Shown: positions 1-7,513 of the stretch, piece by piece
Layout of the letters: each line of letters opens with the position of its first letter
How positions within the stretch are numbered: position 1 is the first letter of the stretch
NCBI GenBank assembly: GCA_021741195.1
Contig: JAIOYL010000010.1
Span: 1 to 37,087 of the forward strand
Length of the DNA: 37,087 nt
Source of the DNA: Sneathiella sp.
GTDB lineage: Bacteria; Pseudomonadota; Alphaproteobacteria; Sneathiellales; Sneathiellaceae
Direction of reading: 5' to 3'
The notes under the pieces: model-generated
Databases searched by the model: none
What the model saw: the letters and a program-made list of their open reading frames with translations, nothing else
What the model was told of the DNA's origin: nothing
Translations under genes and position numbers: made by a program

Positions 1-565
1 TGAACCGACGCCGCCGCGTCCGCTCGCGCCGTCGCGGGATGTTGATGAGAGCGCGGTCCGCTCGCCGCTCGGGACCGATGATGGCCAGCGGTTCCAGCGC
101 GGATTAATTATTCACCGCCTGCTTGTAACGCTGCCCAATATTACACCGGAGAATCGGGAACGTGTTGCCGCCGCCTGGCTTGCCCGTCCGGTCCATGGGC
201 TCGATACGGGGCGCCGTGACGCCATCCTGAAAGAGACCCTCGCCGTCCTCAACGATCCGGAATTTGCAGCAATTTTTGGACCCGGCAGCATGGCTGAAGT
301 ACCGATCACCGGCGTCTTCGGCGATCAGGTTATGTCGGGGCAGGTGGACCGGCTGCTGGTTACGGAGACGGAAATTCTGGTGATTGACTATAAAACCAAC
401 CGTCCCTCACCTTCGACTTTAGCGGATATTCCAAAAATTTATCTCCGCCAGATGGCGCTCTACAGGCAGGCATTAAGCCAGATGTTTCCCGGAAAACCGG
501 TCAAAACGGCGCTGCTCTGGACGGACGGGCCCCGGCTGATGGTGTTGCCGTCCACAGGGTTGTGA
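1..565 (+). CDS. addA: AddA helicase-nuclease, C-terminal fragment
   Basis: This is the 3' end of a gene that begins before the window; the reading frame starts at base 2 and is open to a TGA at 563-565 (about 187 residues). The visible part is the RecB-family nuclease domain of AddA, which with AddB processes double-strand breaks for recombination. Diagnostic pieces are GLIIHRLL near the start of the fragment and the nuclease core GQVDRLLV followed by EILVIDYKTNR, where the Asp and the Asp-Tyr-Lys residues are the metal-binding and catalytic ones. The helicase motifs lie outside the window. The next gene on the same strand is trxA; addB-addA-trxA is a familiar alphaproteobacterial order. Confidence 0.9.
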   Translation, partial: EPTPPRPLAPSRDVDESAVRSPLGTDDGQRFQRGLIIHRLLVTLPNITPENRERVAAAWLARPVHGLDTGRRDAILKETLAVLNDPEFAAIFGPGSMAEVPITGVFGDQVMSGQVDRLLVTETEILVIDYKTNRPSPSTLADIPKIYLRQMALYRQALSQMFPGKPVKTALLWTDGPRLMVLPSTGL

Positions 566-575
566 TCTTGTTCAC

Positions 576-604
576 TTGACGTTGGCCCAGTCGATACGTA
601 ATTA
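576..604 (+). promoter_or_regulatory. Candidate sigma70-type promoter for trxA
   Basis: TTGACG at 576-581 matches the -35 consensus in five of six bases. Seventeen bases later is an AT-rich stretch, TAATTA at 599-604, which runs into TATAAA at 603-608. The -10 match is weak at ideal spacing. It lies just after the addA stop and about 70 bases before trxA, so separate transcription of trxA is plausible but not shown. Confidence 0.4.
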
Positions 605-674
605 TAAAATGATGTAAAGATGTTCCGCCGGGGTGCAGGAGGTCTTTGAGAGTTTAGCCTGAAATGAGGATATT

Positions 675-995
675 ATGACCACTACGAAAGTCACCGACAG
701 TTCCTTTGCCAAGGACGTACTAGAAAGCTCAGGCCTTGTTCTGGTCGATTTCTGGGCCGAATGGTGCGGTCCCTGCAAGCAGATTGCCCCCGCTCTCGAC
801 GAAATTTCCAAGGAAATGGGTGGGAAACTGACAGTTGCCAAGATCAATATCGACGAGAACCCGAACACGCCGACTAAATACGGCGTGCGCGGTATCCCGA
901 CTCTGATGTTGTTCAAGGATGGCCAGATTGCCGCGACGAAAGTCGGCGCCTCGCCAAAAAGCGCGATCGAAGACTGGATCAAGTCTGCCAGCTAA
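675..995 (+). CDS. trxA: Thioredoxin
   Basis: A 106-residue cytoplasmic dithiol-disulfide oxidoreductase that reduces disulfides in target proteins and is itself reduced by thioredoxin reductase. The active site WCGPC is at residues 30-34 (Cys31 and Cys34), preceded by VDFWAEW. The cis-proline motif GIPTLMLF and the Gly-rich end are also present. Length matches classical TrxA. The start ATG has a GAGGA element a few bases upstream. The gene sits between addA and a Rho-independent terminator, so it may be transcribed alone or with addA. Confidence 0.98.
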   Translation: MTTTKVTDSSFAKDVLESSGLVLVDFWAEWCGPCKQIAPALDEISKEMGGKLTVAKINIDENPNTPTKYGVRGIPTLMLFKDGQIAATKVGASPKSAIEDWIKSAS

Positions 996-1023
996 GGCGC
1001 AGTCAATACCGAATACAGGAAAG

Positions 1024-1047
1024 CGGGCCATTCTGGTCCGTTTTTTT
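1024..1047 (+). terminator. Rho-independent terminator after trxA
   Basis: The arms CGGGCC (1024-1029) and GGTCCG (1035-1040) pair over six positions with one G-T wobble. The loop is five bases, and seven T residues follow at 1041-1047. It lies 29 bases after the trxA stop. Confidence 0.8.
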
Positions 1048-1075
1048 GTGCAACTGGGACATCGGAAAAGAAACC

Positions 1076-1963
1076 ATGGCAAATGTGATCAGTAACGGCT
1101 TGTCGCTTGAATATGAAACTTTTGGGTTGGCATCCGATCCGGCGGTGATCCTGATTGCCGGATTGGGGTTTCAACTGATCGACTGGCCAGCCGCCTTTTG
1201 CGAGAGGGTCGCGGCGGAGAAGTTTTTTGTAATCCGGTTTGATAACCGCGATATCGGCTTGTCACAGAAGCTGGACGCGAAGGGACTGCCGGACCTAGGC
1301 CATATCGTGACGCAATTGCGCGCAGGAGAGGCACCGCAAGTTCCCTATCGATTGAGTGAGATGGCTGCCGATACTGCCGGGCTTATGGAGGCGCTATCGA
1401 TTGAAAACGCCCATATCGTCGGCATGTCGATGGGGGGGATGATCGCCCAGTTGATGGCGATTTTCTATCCCGAGAAGGTTCGCTCCCTTACCTCCATCAT
1501 GTCCTCGAGCGGCAACCGATATCTGCCGCCGCCGACGCCCGCGGCGATGACCGTCCTGATGTCAGCCCCGGCAAGCCAGGATATGGAAGACGTGGTTGCC
1601 TTCGGCCTGCAGGTCAATGACGTCATCGGCAGTCCAGGGTTTCGCTGGAACAGGGCGGCCCTGACTGAGCATGTCCGCGCCTGCGTTGCCCGTTGCTACT
1701 GTCCGGCCGGTTATCTACGCCAGTATGCAGCCGTACAGGCGTCAAACCCACGCACATCGGAGCTGCCCGGCATAACAGCGCCGACGCTTGTTATCCACGG
1801 CAAGGACGACCCGCTGGTGCCGCCGGAAGCGGGAGAAGAGACGGCGCGGCTCATCCCGAATGCGCGGCTCGAACTGGTGGAGGGGATGGGGCATGACCTG
1901 TCGCCAGCCCTTTGCGAGCATCTCGCCGGGCTTTTGCTGCCGCACCTTTCCGTCATCCGTTAG
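1076..1963 (+). CDS. Alpha/beta-fold hydrolase
   Basis: A 295-residue serine hydrolase of the alpha/beta-hydrolase superfamily; the substrate cannot be read from sequence. The nucleophile elbow GMSMGG places Ser118. The acid is probably Asp245 in HGKDDPLVP and the base His273 in GMGHDL. The oxyanion region LIAGLGFQ is near residues 26-33. No signal peptide is seen, so it is probably cytoplasmic. An in-frame ATG at 1046 lies inside the trxA terminator T-tract, so I chose the ATG at 1076, which follows a purine-rich GGAAAAGAAA. It converges on amn with only 17 bases between the stop codons. Confidence 0.88.
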   Translation: MANVISNGLSLEYETFGLASDPAVILIAGLGFQLIDWPAAFCERVAAEKFFVIRFDNRDIGLSQKLDAKGLPDLGHIVTQLRAGEAPQVPYRLSEMAADTAGLMEALSIENAHIVGMSMGGMIAQLMAIFYPEKVRSLTSIMSSSGNRYLPPPTPAAMTVLMSAPASQDMEDVVAFGLQVNDVIGSPGFRWNRAALTEHVRACVARCYCPAGYLRQYAAVQASNPRTSELPGITAPTLVIHGKDDPLVPPEAGEETARLIPNARLELVEGMGHDLSPALCEHLAGLLLPHLSVIR

Positions 1964-1980
1964 GGTCTTGATCCTACATC

Positions 1981-3474
1981 TCAGCGGAAGGCCGGTTCGT
2001 CGAAGCTTCTGAGCTTTCTTGAATGCAGGCTTTCGACTCCGCCTTTTCGGAGCTGCTGTAATGTATCGATGCCGATATGCAGATGTTTCGCCGTTCGTCC
2101 TTCATAGAACTTGTTTGCCATACCGGGCAGCTTGATTTCCCCATGGATAGGCTTGTCGGAAACGCAGAGAAGCGTGCCATAGGGCACTCGGAAGCGAAAG
2201 CCGTTGGCGGCGATGGTCGCTGATTCCATATCGACCGCAATCGCCCGTGACTGGTTGAAGCGGACGGCCAGCTCCTTGTGGCGTAGCTCCCAGTCGCGGT
2301 CATCTGTCGTGTAAACGGTTCCCGTGCGGAAATGTTCCTTGATATCCGCAGCCCCCGTCGAGACATCGGCGGCGCGCGCCACGGCCTCCGTCAGCGCGAC
2401 CTGGATCTCCGCGATGGCGGGAAGCGGCACGGACGGGTGGACATCCTCATCCAATACATGGTCCTCGCGTACATAGGCATGGGCAAGTACGAAATCCCCG
2501 AGCCGCTGGGTGCGCCGGAGGCCGCCGCAATGCCCGACCATCAGCCAGCAATGCGGCCGGAGCACGGCGATATGGTCAGTGATGGTCTTGGCGTTCGACG
2601 GCCCGACGCCGATATTCACCAGCGTAATGCCAAGGTGCCTTTCGCCGACCAGATGATAGGCGGGCATCTGCGGCAGATGGGGCGGCGCGGTGCCGGTGGC
2701 CGGGTCATCGGTAAAGCGGCTATTGGGCGTTACGACATTTCCAGGTTCGACAAAGGCCCTGTATTCATTCCCGTTGCGAACCTGGTCCAGGCCGTACTGG
2801 ATAAATTCGTCGACATAGCGCTGATAATTGGTAAACAGTACGAAGCGCTGGAAATGCTCCGGCGTCGTGCCGGTATAATGCGAAAGCCGGAGCAAGGAAT
2901 AATCCACCCTTTCGGCCGTAAAAAGCGAAAGTGGCCGCGGCGCCATGCCCACCGGCACGAAGGTGCCGTTGGCGATGCTGTCATTGATATTGGAGAGCTC
3001 CGGCATGGAAAAGATATTCTGGAGCGCGCGCATGTCATCGGCGGAGACGTTGGAGGAGGCCGCTTCGATAACAAAGGGAAGCGGCATCGGCCGGTCGCTC
3101 AATCCGACATAGACAGGCTTTTGATGATTTTTCAGGATCAGCCTGATCTGCTCCTGATAATAACTCTCAAACAGAAGGGGCTGGGTCAGCGTGGAGCCGA
3201 ATGTCCCGGCAGCATCGATATTGCCATAGGCGCGCTTGCCGCTCAGGTTGATATCGGCGGATTCTACCGTTAATCCGAGATAGGGATAAAAAGCCGGGTC
3301 CGCAGGGCTGGTCTTGTCGCCCGCCTCAAATTCGGCAAAACGGGATTTTACCTTTTCGACATTTTCTTCATACAGCGCTTTGATATAGTCAAATGCTTCT
3401 GTCGCGTCTGTGAATTCCTGAAGATTTGTGACGTTGCCGTGATTCTGGTCTGTGCCAAACAGAAATTCACTCAT
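1981..3474 (-). CDS. amn: AMP nucleosidase
   Basis: A 497-residue enzyme that hydrolyses AMP to adenine and ribose 5-phosphate, balancing adenylate pools. The N-terminal half is the Amn-specific domain, and the C-terminal half is a nucleoside phosphorylase fold. Supporting motifs are GVGPSNAKTITDH, VGHCGGLRRTQRLGDFV and VDMESATIAANG, the last carrying the conserved purine-site Met-Glu. Length fits the Amn family. The ATG start has a strong AAGGAAG element at good distance. It is divergent from dusC across 116 bases that contain a short dyad. Confidence 0.95.
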   Translation of the reverse strand: MSEFLFGTDQNHGNVTNLQEFTDATEAFDYIKALYEENVEKVKSRFAEFEAGDKTSPADPAFYPYLGLTVESADINLSGKRAYGNIDAAGTFGSTLTQPLLFESYYQEQIRLILKNHQKPVYVGLSDRPMPLPFVIEAASSNVSADDMRALQNIFSMPELSNINDSIANGTFVPVGMAPRPLSLFTAERVDYSLLRLSHYTGTTPEHFQRFVLFTNYQRYVDEFIQYGLDQVRNGNEYRAFVEPGNVVTPNSRFTDDPATGTAPPHLPQMPAYHLVGERHLGITLVNIGVGPSNAKTITDHIAVLRPHCWLMVGHCGGLRRTQRLGDFVLAHAYVREDHVLDEDVHPSVPLPAIAEIQVALTEAVARAADVSTGAADIKEHFRTGTVYTTDDRDWELRHKELAVRFNQSRAIAVDMESATIAANGFRFRVPYGTLLCVSDKPIHGEIKLPGMANKFYEGRTAKHLHIGIDTLQQLRKGGVESLHSRKLRSFDEPAFR

Positions 3475-3494
3475 TTAATTCTTCCTTTTGCAGG

Positions 3495-3515
3495 GAACTG
3501 CCCCTATGACAGTTC
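3495..3515. repeat. Short inverted repeat upstream of amn
   Basis: GAACTG at 3495-3500 and CAGTTC at 3510-3515 are perfect complements separated by nine bases. It sits about 20 bases upstream of the amn start, in the divergent amn/dusC gap, where an operator or a 5' leader hairpin would lie. No T-tract follows on either strand, so it is not a terminator. Six-base arms can occur by chance. Confidence 0.3.
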
Positions 3516-3590
3516 AGAAATTTCTTATCTTTCATATACCCCAGTATTTTAGCATTAAAATATGACAAGGAAAATAGAGGAAAACAGACT

Positions 3591-4565
3591 GTGGCGACGG
3601 TGACGCTTGCTCCCATGGAAGGTGTGATCGATGTCCATATGCGGGATATTCTGACCCGGATTGGCGGGATTGATCTCTGCGTGTCGGAGTTTGTCCGCGT
3701 CAGTCAGCATCTTTATCCGGCTTCTGTTTTCTATAATTATTGCCCCGAACTCAAAACTGGCGGAAAAACGGCGGCGGGCGTGCCGGTTCATGTCCAGATC
3801 ATGGGCGGCGAAGCGCCGGTGATGGCGGAAAACGCTGAATTTGTTGCAAGTCTCGGCGCGCCGGGGATCGATATCAATTTCGGCTGTCCCGCGAAAACCG
3901 TCAACCGCCATGATGCGGGCGCGACGCTGCTGCAATGGCCCGAAAGACTGCATGATATCGCCGCTGCCGTCCGCCGCGCCGTGCCGGACCATATTCCGGT
4001 GAGCGCCAAGATGCGGCTCGGCTTTTCGGAAAAATCGCTCGCACTTGAAAATGCGCTGGCGATTGCCGAGGCGGGAGCCGCCAAGCTGACCGTCCATGCC
4101 CGCACCAAGCTCGAAGGCTATAAACCCCCCGCGCATTGGGAATGTCTCCGTCCGATCGCGGAGGCCCTCAGCATCCCGGTCGTCGCAAACGGCGAGATCT
4201 GGACCCGGCAGGACTATCTCAAATGCCGGGAGATCAGCGGCTGCACGGATGTGATGATCGGGCGTGGCATGATCGCCCGGCCCGGCCTTGCGCGCGAAAT
4301 CACCGCGCCGCCAAGCGGCGCTCAGACAAGAGCGGGCTTTGCCTGGCTGGAAATACTTGATCTTATCATTGACTACCATCGCCTGATCGCAGGGGTTCCC
4401 CATCCCGTCTGGCAGGCGGGGCGGCTCAAGCAATGGATCAAGCTTCTCGGCCGGACATATGGCGAATCAGCGGATTTGTTCCTGCGGATCAGGAGGCTTG
4501 AGGAGCCAGTGGACATTCTCAGCGAAGTAAATTCCGAGCGGGAACGGATTTACGCAGACGCCTGA
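3591..4565 (+). CDS. dusC: tRNA-dihydrouridine synthase, DusC type
   Basis: A 324-residue FMN-dependent enzyme that reduces uridine to dihydrouridine in the tRNA D-loop; DusC enzymes act on U16. The N-terminus LAPMEGVID and the run LCVSEFVRV are DusC-like. The catalytic cysteine is Cys99 in NFGCPAKTVN. Lys in SAKMRLGF and the phosphate-binding VVANGEIW and VMIGRG segments of the TIM barrel follow. The C-terminal helical tRNA-binding part includes LKQWIKLLGRTY. The start is GTG at 3591 with GAGG about ten bases upstream; no better ATG exists before the conserved N-terminus. Assignment to DusC over DusA/DusB is by pattern resemblance. Confidence 0.9.
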   Translation: MATVTLAPMEGVIDVHMRDILTRIGGIDLCVSEFVRVSQHLYPASVFYNYCPELKTGGKTAAGVPVHVQIMGGEAPVMAENAEFVASLGAPGIDINFGCPAKTVNRHDAGATLLQWPERLHDIAAAVRRAVPDHIPVSAKMRLGFSEKSLALENALAIAEAGAAKLTVHARTKLEGYKPPAHWECLRPIAEALSIPVVANGEIWTRQDYLKCREISGCTDVMIGRGMIARPGLAREITAPPSGAQTRAGFAWLEILDLIIDYHRLIAGVPHPVWQAGRLKQWIKLLGRTYGESADLFLRIRRLEEPVDILSEVNSERERIYADA

Positions 4566-4580
4566 ACCGTCTAAGCTGCG

Positions 4581-5156
4581 ATGGAACATTTTTGCAAGGT
4601 GGATGTATTGGACAGCAGTAAGGGCGGAACGCGGCGGACCTGGTGTCATGGCGCCGCCCGGATACTCGTATTGGCCCTCGCGGCTGCTTTGCTGGGGACG
4701 AGCTGCAGCGCGCCGCCACCGCCGAAAACCTCCGGTACGCAGCTTTACAAGGCTCTGTTCAAAGACACCGGCTACCAGCTGGGCGATGATGTGCCAGCCG
4801 GCAACAGCAGGTCGGGAGAATGCGCGGCGGAAAGCCGGTATGGCAATACAGAAACCGGGCCGGTCGCCCTGCTAGTCTGCACGGGAAAAAGTGGCGATGG
4901 CTCGGGACGGGTAAAATACCGCGTCAATTATACACCGCCGGAGGCCGGTCACAGGATCTGGAAGATCGCCGCGACATTTCCGGATAAAAGCTTGCAGGAC
5001 ATTGATTTTATTAAGAGTTTCGAAGAGAAATATGGGACACCACGCAAAGTCGTTAACCCCTTCGCGCTAACCTGGCAATGGGAAGACGCTTATCTTGAAC
5101 TAAGTGAAGATCAGTATGGCGTGCATCTGCAATTGTGGGACAGAAGTTTACGGTGA
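4581..5156 (+). CDS. Hypothetical secreted protein, probable lipoprotein
   Basis: A 191-residue protein that I do not recognise. A basic N-terminus is followed by a hydrophobic stretch ILVLALAAALLGTSC, which resembles a type II signal peptide ending at Cys42 or so, although the residues before the Cys (Gly-Thr-Ser) are not an ideal lipobox. A proline-rich spacer follows, then a mixed domain with conserved-looking Trp residues (HRIWKIA, LTWQWEDAYLEL) suggesting a small beta-rich periplasmic fold. It starts 16 bases after dusC and may be cotranscribed. It ends two bases before the convergent VanZ-like gene. The true start may be downstream, because the region before the signal is long. Confidence 0.6.
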   Translation: MEHFCKVDVLDSSKGGTRRTWCHGAARILVLALAAALLGTSCSAPPPPKTSGTQLYKALFKDTGYQLGDDVPAGNSRSGECAAESRYGNTETGPVALLVCTGKSGDGSGRVKYRVNYTPPEAGHRIWKIAATFPDKSLQDIDFIKSFEEKYGTPRKVVNPFALTWQWEDAYLELSEDQYGVHLQLWDRSLR

Positions 5157-5158
5157 CT

Positions 5159-5527
5159 TTATGATCTGGCTTTCGTCCGCGGCCAGCGAAGGAACAGAAT
5201 CATAACGCCAATTCCGCCAAGAATTCCGGACAGGTTCGCCGCCATATCGAGAAGTTCGAAATCCCGGCCGACATAAGGCTGTATGAACTCAATAGCGACG
5301 CTGATCGCGAATGTAATGATGCAAAGCAGAAACCTCTGACGCCATTCACTGCTCGCATGACAGGCGATATGGGCAACAATGCCATAGCAGACGAAATGCT
5401 TCACCTTGTCATTCAGGAAGCCTGAGAAAGCGGGTTCTTGGCCAGGGGGCATAACGGACAGGACAGCGATTGCAAGCATTCCGGTCCCCCAAAGAAAATA
5501 GGCTACTCGGAAATTACCCAGAGGCAT
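5159..5527 (-). CDS. VanZ-like membrane protein
   Basis: A 122-residue membrane protein with about four hydrophobic segments. VanZ-family marks are LNDKVKHFVCYGIVAH (the Asp-Lys and His-Phe pair) and AIEFIQPYVGRDFELLDMAANLSG (the Glu-Gln, Gly-Arg and Asp-Asn residues). The biochemical role of such short VanZ proteins is not settled. They often lie near exopolysaccharide/exosortase genes, and this one sits next to such a locus, divergent from the sugar transferase gene across about 200 bases. Confidence 0.8.
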   Translation of the reverse strand: MPLGNFRVAYFLWGTGMLAIAVLSVMPPGQEPAFSGFLNDKVKHFVCYGIVAHIACHASSEWRQRFLLCIITFAISVAIEFIQPYVGRDFELLDMAANLSGILGGIGVMILFLRWPRTKARS

Positions 5528-5599
5528 TATTTTTACTACTCATAAAGCTTCCATTTGAGGCGGAGTGATTTATAAAAAATTAACCTTAATGAATGTAAA

Positions 5600-5628
5600 T
5601 TGCCATCAAGCTATGTATGATTTGTAAT
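5600..5628 (+). promoter_or_regulatory. Candidate sigma70-type promoter of the exopolysaccharide locus
   Basis: TTGCCA at 5600-5605 and TGTAAT at 5623-5628 each match consensus in five of six bases, with an ideal 17-base spacer. Transcription would start near 5635, giving an untranslated leader of about 90 bases before the sugar transferase gene. This is the strongest promoter match noted in the window. Confidence 0.6.
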
Positions 5629-5727
5629 GTATTCTTTGAGGCAGGTCGAGGCCAGTCATTACCTGAATAAAGAACGCATTTTCTCGCTGGGCTGAAAATA
5701 TATCAGGCCGGCTTTCGGAGTGATTTG

Positions 5728-7200
5728 TTGAACAAGATTTCGAATGACGGATTAAAAAGCAGGAATGCTTCTGCTGGGAACGGCTCCAGGCTTGGGGGCG
5801 GTTATCCATTGTCTTCGCGCGTATTGACTCGCATTTTTGGCTTTCTGGATATTTTCTGGCTGGTTCTTGCGGGTTATCTCAGTTTTTACTTTGTGATCGG
5901 CGGGAGTTTGATCGCGCATGATAACTACCTGATTGCAATCATCCTTGCCGTGTTCATTTTCTTTTTGCTGGGACGCTACGCCGGGATTTATTCCTTCTCG
6001 ACAATAATCTCGCCTCTGACGAATTTACCGAATCTGGCGATTGTCTGCCTGACGACGTTTATGCTCTTGCTGGCCATTGCCTTCTCTTTGAAGGTTTCCG
6101 GCGAGTTTTCCAGAATCTGGATGTATAGCTTTGGATTTGCTACGTTTTTCGTTATCCTGGCCCATCGTCTTATCGCTTTTGTTATTATCAACTACCTTGC
6201 CAGCCGCGGAATTTGTACACGGAAAGTGGTGGTCCTTGGCGGAGGAAAGCAGACGGAACGCCTGCTCCGCCAGCTGGAGAACGAAAAGCCCACTATCAAC
6301 AAGGTCGTCGGAATTTTTGACGATCGGATCGGCCGCGTCGGGCCAACGGTCGGCGGGCATTCTCTGCTTGGCAATATCGACGCTCTGATAAAGTTCGTCC
6401 GCAACAATCATGTTGACGATATTATTGTGGCGCTGCCCTGGAACGCGGATGAACGGCAGATAGAGATTGTCAGCCGGCTCCGCGAACTGCCGGCCCATGT
6501 CCATCTGGTTTCGGATCTGGTGGGCTTTCGCTTTCCCTATCAACCCTCACCCAATCATTTCGGCGGCGTCCCTATGATCGAAGTGGTTGATTCGCCGCTT
6601 TCAGGATTTAAAATCGTTATCAAGGCTCTGGAGGACCGGATTCTTGGTTCTTTGGCGCTGCTTGTCTTTTCTCCGGTTTTTCTGCTGGTTGCTCTAGCCA
6701 TCCGGCTGGAAAGCAAAGGGCCAGTCCTGTTCAAGCAGAAACGCTATGGGTATAACAACCAGATATTCGAGATCTATAAGTTCCGCTCCATGTATCATGA
6801 CGGCGAGAAACGCGCCGTGACGGTGCAGGCGTCGAAAGACGATCCGCGCATCACCCGTGTCGGCAAATTCATTCGCAGGACCAGTCTTGATGAATTGCCG
6901 CAGCTTTTCAATGTCGTGTTGGGCACTATGTCACTCGTCGGCCCGAGACCGCATGCAATTGATCATAATGAAGAATACTCGGAACTGATAGAAGGTTACT
7001 TTGCACGGCACAAGGTTAAACCCGGAATAACGGGTTGGGCGCAGGTAAAGGGGTATCGTGGCGAAACGGATACACTTGAGAAAATGGAAGCCAGAGTGAC
7101 GTATGATACTTATTATGTTGAGAACTGGTCGCTATTTTTTGACTTGCAGATTTTGGCAATGACCGTTTTCGTAGGCTTTATTAACAAGAATGCGTATTGA
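5728..7200 (+). CDS. Polyprenyl-phosphate sugar-1-phosphate transferase (WcaJ/PHPT type)
   Basis: A 490-residue membrane enzyme that transfers a sugar 1-phosphate from a nucleotide sugar to undecaprenyl phosphate, the first step of lipid-linked exopolysaccharide repeat assembly. About four transmembrane segments occupy residues 35-160. A Rossmann-like domain begins with [15 protein letters not shown] further membrane segment near 305-328 leads to the bacterial sugar transferase domain with KFRSM (about 352-356), [14 protein letters not shown] and PGITGWAQV. The sugar (glucose, galactose or other) cannot be fixed from sequence. The start is TTG at 5728 or 5725; GGAG at 5717-5720 favours 5728. 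It is the first gene after the locus promoter. Confidence 0.93.
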   Translation: MNKISNDGLKSRNASAGNGSRLGGGYPLSSRVLTRIFGFLDIFWLVLAGYLSFYFVIGGSLIAHDNYLIAIILAVFIFFLLGRYAGIYSFSTIISPLTNLPNLAIVCLTTFMLLLAIAFSLKVSGEFSRIWMYSFGFATFFVILAHRLIAFVIINYLASRGICTRKVVVLGGGKQTERLLRQLENEKPTINKVVGIFDDRIGRVGPTVGGHSLLGNIDALIKFVRNNHVDDIIVALPWNADERQIEIVSRLRELPAHVHLVSDLVGFRFPYQPSPNHFGGVPMIEVVDSPLSGFKIVIKALEDRILGSLALLVFSPVFLLVALAIRLESKGPVLFKQKRYGYNNQIFEIYKFRSMYHDGEKRAVTVQASKDDPRITRVGKFIRRTSLDELPQLFNVVLGTMSLVGPRPHAIDHNEEYSELIEGYFARHKVKPGITGWAQVKGYRGETDTLEKMEARVTYDTYYVENWSLFFDLQILAMTVFVGFINKNAY

Positions 7201-7513
7201 TGGAAATACACTTTGATGAGACAAAGATTGCCGAATTGCAAAAATGCGGGCAATTTTCACAAATTTCCCACATTTTTAGTATGTTGTAATATAGTATTCA
7301 TTGATTGGCCGGATGTTTTTCGGAAAATAAAATTTGACGCAATCTTGCCTAATTATTGCAGATACCAACCATTCCTTAACTCTTTGCACCTAAAAAGGCA
7401 TATGGTATTTGCTGATCCGGTCGGATGGTTGTAAGGCGTACCTACAGATCGACTGTGAAGTATCAGACTATGATTTTCTGTTGCGATTGCACTTAACGAA
7501 TTCGAGTAAAAGA
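7201..7513 (+). other. AT-rich intergenic region before the chain-length determinant gene
   Basis: These 313 bases hold no coding sequence I can support. An upstream in-frame extension of the chain-length gene from about 7409 exists, but it looks unlike a protein N-terminus. The segment is visibly AT-rich. A weak promoter-like pair is TTCACA and TATGTT with 18 bases between them, around 7256-7285. A small dyad ATCCG/CGGAT lies at 7415-7426. The length suggests a secondary promoter or a long leader within the locus. Confidence 0.4.

Noticed and set aside
1961-1983. Short hairpin between the hydrolase and amn stops, considered as a shared terminator
   Set aside because: The loop would be only about two bases and there is no T-tract.
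2332-3273. Long open frame on the plus strand opposite amn
   Set aside because: It is fully antisense to a well-supported AMP nucleosidase gene, has no family motifs and reads like a shadow of that codon use.
3555-4433. Long open frame on the minus strand opposite dusC
   Set aside because: The dusC protein carries the catalytic Cys and other family motifs; the opposite frame has none.
7213-7434. 73-codon frame in the gap before the chain-length gene
   Set aside because: No ribosome site, no recognisable motif and an amino-acid mix typical of translated AT-rich non-coding DNA.
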